The notes below the pieces were generated by a model. The model was not told where the DNA came from. It did no database searches and worked only from the letters and a program-made list of their open reading frames with translations. A stretch of DNA of 64,000 nt from Nocardioides psychrotolerans (lineage in GTDB: Bacteria > Actinomycetota > Actinomycetes > Propionibacteriales > Nocardioidaceae), in contig NZ_FOQG01000005.1 in assembly GCF_900113685.1 (NCBI RefSeq), positions 62,001-126,000 of the forward strand, written 5' to 3'. Numbering within the stretch: the first letter of the stretch is position 1; each line of letters opens with the position of its first letter. Shown piece by piece: positions 59,623-64,000 of the stretch. The position numbers and the translations under genes were made by a program.

Positions 59623-61305
59623 GTGACTACTCGCCGTACCGTCCTCGCCTCGGGTGCCGGGGCCTCCGCCGCCGCCCTCACCGCCCGCGCCACCGGCCCC
59701 GCAAGCTCCGCCGGCCCCGCAAACTCCGCCGACGCAGGCGCAGCCCGCCGCGTCTTCACCCACGGTGTCGCCTCGGGCGACCCGTTGCCCCAGGCCGTCG
59801 TGATCTGGACCCGCGTCACGCCGACGCCGGCCAGCAAGCCCGGCTCCGGCAAGGGCCCGCAGGTCGCCGTGCGCTGGGAGGTCGCGCGTGACGCCGGCTT
59901 CCGCCACGTCGTACGACGAGGGGTCGCCCGCACGGGGCCCTCCCGGGACCACACGGTCAAGGTCGACGTCACGGGCCTGACGCCCGCGACCTGGTTCCAC
60001 TACCGCTTCGCCCTCACGACCGTCGACGGCGTCGTGCACAGCCGCACCGGTCGCACCCGCACGGCACCGGCGGCCGACAGCGACCCTGGCCACCTGCGAC
60101 TCGGCTTCGCCTCCTGCTCCAACTTCCCCGAGGGCTTCTTCGCCGCCTACCGCGGGCTCGCTGCGCGCGACGACCTGCACGCAGTCGTGCACCTCGGCGA
60201 CTACCTCTACGAGTCCGGGACGAAGAAGCTGCGGGCTCACGTGCCCGACCACGAGATCGTCTCCCTGGCCGACTACCGCCAACGCCACGCGCAGTACAAG
60301 ACCGACCCGGACCTCCAGGACGCCCACGCGAAGTTCCCCTGGATCGTCACCTGGGACGACCACGAGGTCACCAACGACGCCTACCGCGACGGCGCCGAGA
60401 ACCACACGCCGGGCAGCGGACCTGACGGCGAGGGCAGCTATGCCCGCCGTCGCGCTCGCGCGCACCGGGCGTACGACGAGTGGATGCCCGCGCGCCTCGA
60501 CGGCACGGCCGCGCTGGGTGACGGCACCCGCCTCTACCGCAGGATCCGCTTCGGTCGGCTCGCCGAGCTGAGCATGCTCGACCTGCGGACCTACCGTGAC
60601 CAGCAGGTGACCCAGACCGGCACCGATGCCACCGTCGACGACCCCGACCGCACCATCACGGGCCAGGCGCAGCTCGACTGGCTGACCGACGGGCTCGACG
60701 ACGGGCGGGCGCAGTGGAAGCTCGTGGGCACCTCGGTGATGTTCGCCCCGCTCAAGGTGGTGGCCCTGCCGCGTGACGTCGTGGCAGCCATCAACACGCT
60801 CTCGCCCCTGCTGCCCGAGGACGGCGCCTACGTCAACCCCGACCAGTGGGACGGCTACACCGCCGACCGGCGCACCGTCATCGACCACCTGCAGGAGGCC
60901 GAGGTCTCCGACACGGTCTTCCTCACCGGCGACATCCACAGCGCATGGGCGATGGACGTGCCGGTCGACGCCGGGAGCTATCCGTTGACCGGGTCGGTGG
61001 CGGTCGAGTTCGTCTGCACCTCGGTGACGTCCGACAACCTCAAGGACGCGCTCGGCACCCCGCCCCGCTCGGCGCCCAACCTGGCGGCCGAGCAGGCGAT
61101 CATGGCGGCCAACCAGCACATCAAGTACCTCAACTTCGACGATCACGGGTTCTGCGTCCTCGACGTCACCGCCGAGCGCACCCAGTGCGACTGGTTCGTC
61201 ATCGGGTCCCGCGCCGACCGGCGCAGCCCGGTGCGCTGGACCCGCTCCTTCCGCACGCTCTCCGGCTCCAGCACGGTCCAGGAGGTCGACCGCCCTGTCT
61301 CCTGA
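59623..61305 (+). CDS. phoD: Tat-exported PhoD-type alkaline phosphatase
   Basis: 560 residues. The Tat signal is 'TTRRTVLASGAGASAAAL' near the N-terminus. A short Fn3-like PhoD_N domain (about 45-150) precedes the metal site motifs 'LGFASCSNFPEGFF', 'VHLGDYLYESG', 'VTWDDHEVTND' and 'TGDIHSAWAMD'. Such enzymes use iron and calcium to release phosphate from mono- and diesters outside the cell. I chose GTG 59623 because it places the twin-Arg at residues 4-5; the longer frame upstream overlaps tdk. No Pho box was recognised. Confidence 0.93.
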   Translation: MTTRRTVLASGAGASAAALTARATGPASSAGPANSADAGAARRVFTHGVASGDPLPQAVVIWTRVTPTPASKPGSGKGPQVAVRWEVARDAGFRHVVRRGVARTGPSRDHTVKVDVTGLTPATWFHYRFALTTVDGVVHSRTGRTRTAPAADSDPGHLRLGFASCSNFPEGFFAAYRGLAARDDLHAVVHLGDYLYESGTKKLRAHVPDHEIVSLADYRQRHAQYKTDPDLQDAHAKFPWIVTWDDHEVTNDAYRDGAENHTPGSGPDGEGSYARRRARAHRAYDEWMPARLDGTAALGDGTRLYRRIRFGRLAELSMLDLRTYRDQQVTQTGTDATVDDPDRTITGQAQLDWLTDGLDDGRAQWKLVGTSVMFAPLKVVALPRDVVAAINTLSPLLPEDGAYVNPDQWDGYTADRRTVIDHLQEAEVSDTVFLTGDIHSAWAMDVPVDAGSYPLTGSVAVEFVCTSVTSDNLKDALGTPPRSAPNLAAEQAIMAANQHIKYLNFDDHGFCVLDVTAERTQCDWFVIGSRADRRSPVRWTRSFRTLSGSSTVQEVDRPVS

Positions 61306-61330
61306 GCCGGGCGTGGGTGAGGATGACGTG

Positions 61331-62152
61331 GTGACCGGACCTCTCATCGACACTGCCGAGCTCCGCGACCTCCTCGCCGCGCAGCAGCCCGTGACGTTGC
61401 TCGACGTCCGCTACCGGATGGGCAGCAGCACCGGGCCCCAGGAGCACGCCGAGGCGCACCTGCCCGGGGCGGCGTACGTCGACCTCGACGCTGACCTCGC
61501 CGCGCCCGCCGGTGAGGGCGGGCGCCATCCGTTGCCCGACCCGGGCGTGTTCGCCGAGGCGATGTGCCGCGCGGGGGTCCGCCTCGACCGCCCTGTCGTG
61601 GTCTATGACGACTGGGCGGCGCACGCGGCCGGTCGCGCGTGGTGGCTGCTGCGCTTCCACGGCCACTCCGACGTGCGGGTCCTCGACGGCGGCCTCGCCG
61701 CGTGGCGTGACGAGGGCGGCGAGCTCGGGCGCGGGCCGGTGCACCCCCAGCCCGGGGACTTCGCCTGCTCCGGCCGGCAGGGCATGCCCGTCGTCGACGC
61801 AGAGACCGTGCTCGATGTGACCGTGCTCGTCGACGCCCGCGCGGCCGAGCGCTTTCGTGGCGATGTCGAGCCGGTCGACCCGGTGGCCGGCCACATCCCC
61901 GGTGCCGTGAACGTGCCGACCTCGCGCAACCTGACCGCCGATGGGCGCTTCCGCTCGCCCGAGGAGCTCCGGGCGACCTATGCCGACGTCGGGGCCGTCG
62001 ACGGCGCCGACGTGGCGGCGTACTGCGGCTCGGGCGTCACCGCCACCCACGACCTGCTGGCCCTCGAGGTCGCCGGCGTGCGCGCCGCTCTCTACCCCGG
62101 CAGCTGGAGCGGCTGGATCACCGACCCGACACGCCCGGTGGCCACCGGCTGA
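61331..62152 (+). CDS. Sulfurtransferase with two rhodanese domains
   Basis: 273 residues. The first, inactive rhodanese domain opens 'LLDVRYRMGSSTGPQEH'; the second carries the active-site cysteine loop 'AAYCGSGVTATHDL' (about 231-244). This is the thiosulfate/3-mercaptopyruvate sulfurtransferase type. GTG codons at 61313, 61328 and 61331 are all possible starts; GAGG at 61319-61322 is best spaced for 61331. It follows phoD by 25 bases. Confidence 0.9.
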   Translation: MTGPLIDTAELRDLLAAQQPVTLLDVRYRMGSSTGPQEHAEAHLPGAAYVDLDADLAAPAGEGGRHPLPDPGVFAEAMCRAGVRLDRPVVVYDDWAAHAAGRAWWLLRFHGHSDVRVLDGGLAAWRDEGGELGRGPVHPQPGDFACSGRQGMPVVDAETVLDVTVLVDARAAERFRGDVEPVDPVAGHIPGAVNVPTSRNLTADGRFRSPEELRATYADVGAVDGADVAAYCGSGVTATHDLLALEVAGVRAALYPGSWSGWITDPTRPVATG

Positions 62153-62180
62153 GTCCGCCACCAACGGGTACCGGGACGAC

Positions 62181-62792
62181 ATGTCGACACTCAACGCCCT
62201 GGTCCTCAACTGCACCCTGAAGAAGTCGCCCGCCGCGTCCAGCTCCGAGCTGCTCGCCACGGAGCTGGTCGCCGCGCTGGCCCAGCACGACGTCGAGAGC
62301 GAGATCGTGCGGGTCGTCGACCACGACGTCCGATTCGGCGTCTCCACCGATGAGGGCGACGGCGACGGGTGGCCCGCGATCCGAGCGAAGATGCTGGCCG
62401 CCGACATCTTCGTCGTGGCCACGCCGATCTGGATGGGCCAGCCGGGCTCGGTTGCCAAGATGGTCCTCGAGCGGCTCGACGCCGAGATCAGCGAGACCGA
62501 CGACGAGGGCCGCATGTCGACCTTCGGGAAGGTCGCCGGTGTCGCGGTCGTGGGCAACGAGGACGGCGCCCACCACACCTCCGCCGAGCTCTTCCAGGCC
62601 CTCTGCGACGTCGGATTCACGATCCCCGCCAACGGCGTGACCTACTGGGTCGGCGAGGCCATGCAGGGCACCGACTACAACGACCTCACCGAGCGGCCCG
62701 AGAAGACCGCGCTGACCACCCGCACGCTCGCGGCCAACGCCGCGCACCTGGCCCGGCTGCTGAAGGGCTCGGACTACCCGCCCGTCAGCTGA
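62181..62792 (+). CDS. Flavodoxin-fold NAD(P)H-dependent oxidoreductase
   Basis: 203 residues. The FMN-phosphate loop is 'LNCTLKKSPAASSSELL' (8-24), and 'ADIFVVATPIWMGQPGSVAK' and 'GVAVVGNEDGAHHTSAELFQ' are the other FMN-contacting stretches of the NADPH-dependent FMN reductase / WrbA-like family. Partner and substrate are unknown. ATG 62181 lies 28 bases after the rhodanese gene, so the two may be transcribed together. Confidence 0.88.
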   Translation: MSTLNALVLNCTLKKSPAASSSELLATELVAALAQHDVESEIVRVVDHDVRFGVSTDEGDGDGWPAIRAKMLAADIFVVATPIWMGQPGSVAKMVLERLDAEISETDDEGRMSTFGKVAGVAVVGNEDGAHHTSAELFQALCDVGFTIPANGVTYWVGEAMQGTDYNDLTERPEKTALTTRTLAANAAHLARLLKGSDYPPVS

Positions 62793-62810
62793 GGTCGAGC
62801 GCCACGGCCA

Positions 62811-64000
62811 TCACCAGTGGATGCCCTTGAACACCTTCGCCAGCATGATCTGCTCCGACTCGCGCGTGCCACCGGTGGCATCCGCGCCCTTGGCGGCCGC
62901 TGAGTCGGGGAAGACGTGATAGGCCATGTTGAGCACCCGGAAGGCGAGCTTGGGCGCGACCGTGTGCGCGATCGCTCCGGCATTGCCGAGCATCGTGTTG
63001 ATCTCGTGGGGGCGCTCGACCATCGCGGTGACCACCAGGTCCGCGGCCTGCGCCGGTGAGATCGTGGGGAACTTGTCGTAGAGCTTGGTCGGCGCGATCA
63101 TCGGCGTCCGCACGAGCGGCATGTGGATGTTGGTGAAGGTCACCCCGTCACCCACGAGCTCCGACGACACGACGTTGCTCCAGGAGTCCAGCGCCGCCTT
63201 CGAGGCGACGTACGCCGAGAACCGCGGCGGGTTGGTCTGCACCCCGATAGAGCTGATGTTGACGACGTGCCCGCGGTGCTGGTCGCGCATCGTCGGCACC
63301 AGCCCCATGATCAGCCGGATGGCCCCGAAGTAGTTGAGCTGCATGGTGCGCTCGAAGTCGTGGAAGCGGTCGTGCGAGAGCTTCAACGAGCGGCGGATCG
63401 AACGGCCGGCGTTGTTGATGACGAAGTCGACCGACGGCAGCTCGGTGACCATCTGCTCGCACAGCCGGTCGATCGCCTCGAGGTCGGAGAGGTCGCAGGG
63501 GTAGACGTGGGCGGTGCCGCCGCGCATCTCGATGGTGGCCTTGGTGTCCTCGAGCTTGTCCTTGCCGCGCGCGACGAGGACCGGGATGCCGCCGGCCTGG
63601 GCGACCTTGAGCGCCACGACCTGGCCGATGCCCGAAGATGCACCGGTGATGACCACGTGCTTGCCGGTCAGCGCCGCGCGGATCTTGGGGTCGCGGCCGG
63701 TCGACTCGTCGAGGTGCTCCTCCCAGTAGTTCCACAGGGTGCGGGCGTAGGACTCGAGGTCGGGCACCGCGATGCCTGACCCGGCCAGCGCCTTCTCGGT
63801 GCGGCGGGAGTCGAAGGCGGCCGTGAAGCCGGTGTGGGCGAGCACCTCGGCGGGGATGCCGAGGCGGCCGACGGTCTGGTCGAGCAGCAGCTGCACAGCC
63901 GGGTTCTTCACCAGGCCGGTGAGCACGTTGGAGGGACGCAGGCGCCGGGGGAGCAGCGCCATCGGACCGCCCTGGGTGAGCGAGCGGTCCAGGGGCATCA
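62811..64000 (-). CDS. Short-chain dehydrogenase, probable C-terminal domain of a fatty acyl-CoA reductase (5' end outside window)
   Basis: At least 395 residues. A Rossmann SDR domain begins with 'VVITGASSGIGQVVALKVAQ' (about 114-133), has 'VINNAGRSI' and the catalytic 'YVASK', and ends 'MLAKVFKGIHW'. Upstream is a 110-residue linker with 'LLDQTVGRLGIPAEVLAHTG' and 'ALAGSGIAVPDLESYARTLW', as found between the two domains of mycobacterial AcrA1/FcrA-type reductases that make fatty aldehydes or alcohols. The frame shows no stop before the window edge, so the reductase domain probably lies beyond; a start at ATG 63998 cannot be excluded. Confidence 0.8.
   Translation of the reverse strand, partial: MPLDRSLTQGGPMALLPRRLRPSNVLTGLVKNPAVQLLLDQTVGRLGIPAEVLAHTGFTAAFDSRRTEKALAGSGIAVPDLESYARTLWNYWEEHLDESTGRDPKIRAALTGKHVVITGASSGIGQVVALKVAQAGGIPVLVARGKDKLEDTKATIEMRGGTAHVYPCDLSDLEAIDRLCEQMVTELPSVDFVINNAGRSIRRSLKLSHDRFHDFERTMQLNYFGAIRLIMGLVPTMRDQHRGHVVNISSIGVQTNPPRFSAYVASKAALDSWSNVVSSELVGDGVTFTNIHMPLVRTPMIAPTKLYDKFPTISPAQAADLVVTAMVERPHEINTMLGNAGAIAHTVAPKLAFRVLNMAYHVFPDSAAAKGADATGGTRESEQIMLAKVFKGIHW

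Noticed and set aside
1..64000. tRNA, rRNA, tmRNA, SRP RNA or RNase P genes
   Set aside because: I looked for TTCGANNC-type T-arms and the conserved cores of the other RNAs on both strands and saw none; a covariance-model scan would be needed to be sure.
1..64000. Defence, toxin-antitoxin, secretion or biosynthetic gene cluster
   Set aside because: All intact genes are housekeeping or single-function metabolic and envelope genes; nothing groups into such a system.

Overview
ORGANISM. The DNA is very GC-rich, codon third positions are almost all G or C, many genes start with GTG, and many start codons lie only 6-7 bases after a TANNNT hexamer (leaderless transcripts). Together with a complete ergothioneine cluster, a Lys/Ala-rich primary sigma factor beside topoisomerase IV genes, an AftD-type arabinofuranosyltransferase and an LprG-P55-like pair, this indicates an actinobacterial chromosome, most likely Nocardioides or another Nocardioidaceae. 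The window is ordinary core chromosome. I see no rRNA, tRNA, CRISPR array, phage or complete insertion sequence.  LAYOUT. 1-9.6 kb is an envelope glycan region: the 3' part of an AftD homologue, a membrane acyltransferase, a GT-C-like membrane protein, then a sugar-nucleotide dehydrogenase, GT2 glycosyltransferase and epimerase in one overlapping operon, and a methyltransferase. 9.7-14.1 kb holds a DUF3068 protein, a methyltransferase, a phosphotransferase-like protein and a frameshifted secreted protein. 14.5-20.7 kb is housekeeping: rpsA, a 53-residue membrane peptide divergent from a DJ-1/AraC regulator, an acyl-CoA ligase, coaE, a GNAT and a second sigma-70 factor. 20.8-32.9 kb carries an oligopeptidase B, 5-oxoprolinase pxpA/pxpB/pxpC, a double GNAT, DNA polymerase IV, DUF4192, a glutamate-cysteine ligase-family protein, a universal stress protein, an isochorismatase-fold hydrolase and an HhH-GPD repair protein. 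33-40 kb has sigA followed 6 bases later by egtE and then egtA-egtB-egtC-egtD. 40-57.4 kb has a secreted protein, two membrane proteins, a zinc-binding DUF7455 protein, parE, an 840-bp decayed interval, a metalloprotease, a carbonic anhydrase, an operon of parC, an LprG-like lipoprotein and a P55-like exporter on the minus strand, and a Pat-type lysine acetyltransferase, DUF5998 protein and phosphodiesterase on the plus strand. 57.5-64 kb has a GDSL hydrolase, thymidine kinase, PhoD phosphatase, rhodanese, flavodoxin-fold protein and the 3' part of a fatty acyl-CoA reductase-like protein.  HOW THE GENES WORK TOGETHER. The clearest pathway is ergothioneine: EgtA makes gamma-glutamylcysteine, EgtD trimethylates histidine, EgtB joins the two oxidatively, EgtC removes glutamate and EgtE cleaves the C-S bond. 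PxpABC opens 5-oxoproline, a by-product of gamma-glutamyl chemistry. ParE and ParC form topoisomerase IV but are encoded convergently 4.7 kb apart. AftD, the sugar enzymes and the LprG-P55 pair all fit cell-envelope glycan or lipid assembly. The points most worth a second look are two families of palindromes, a 13-bp direct repeat bounding a decayed gene, the structured pxpA-pxpB spacer, and several start and frame problems.
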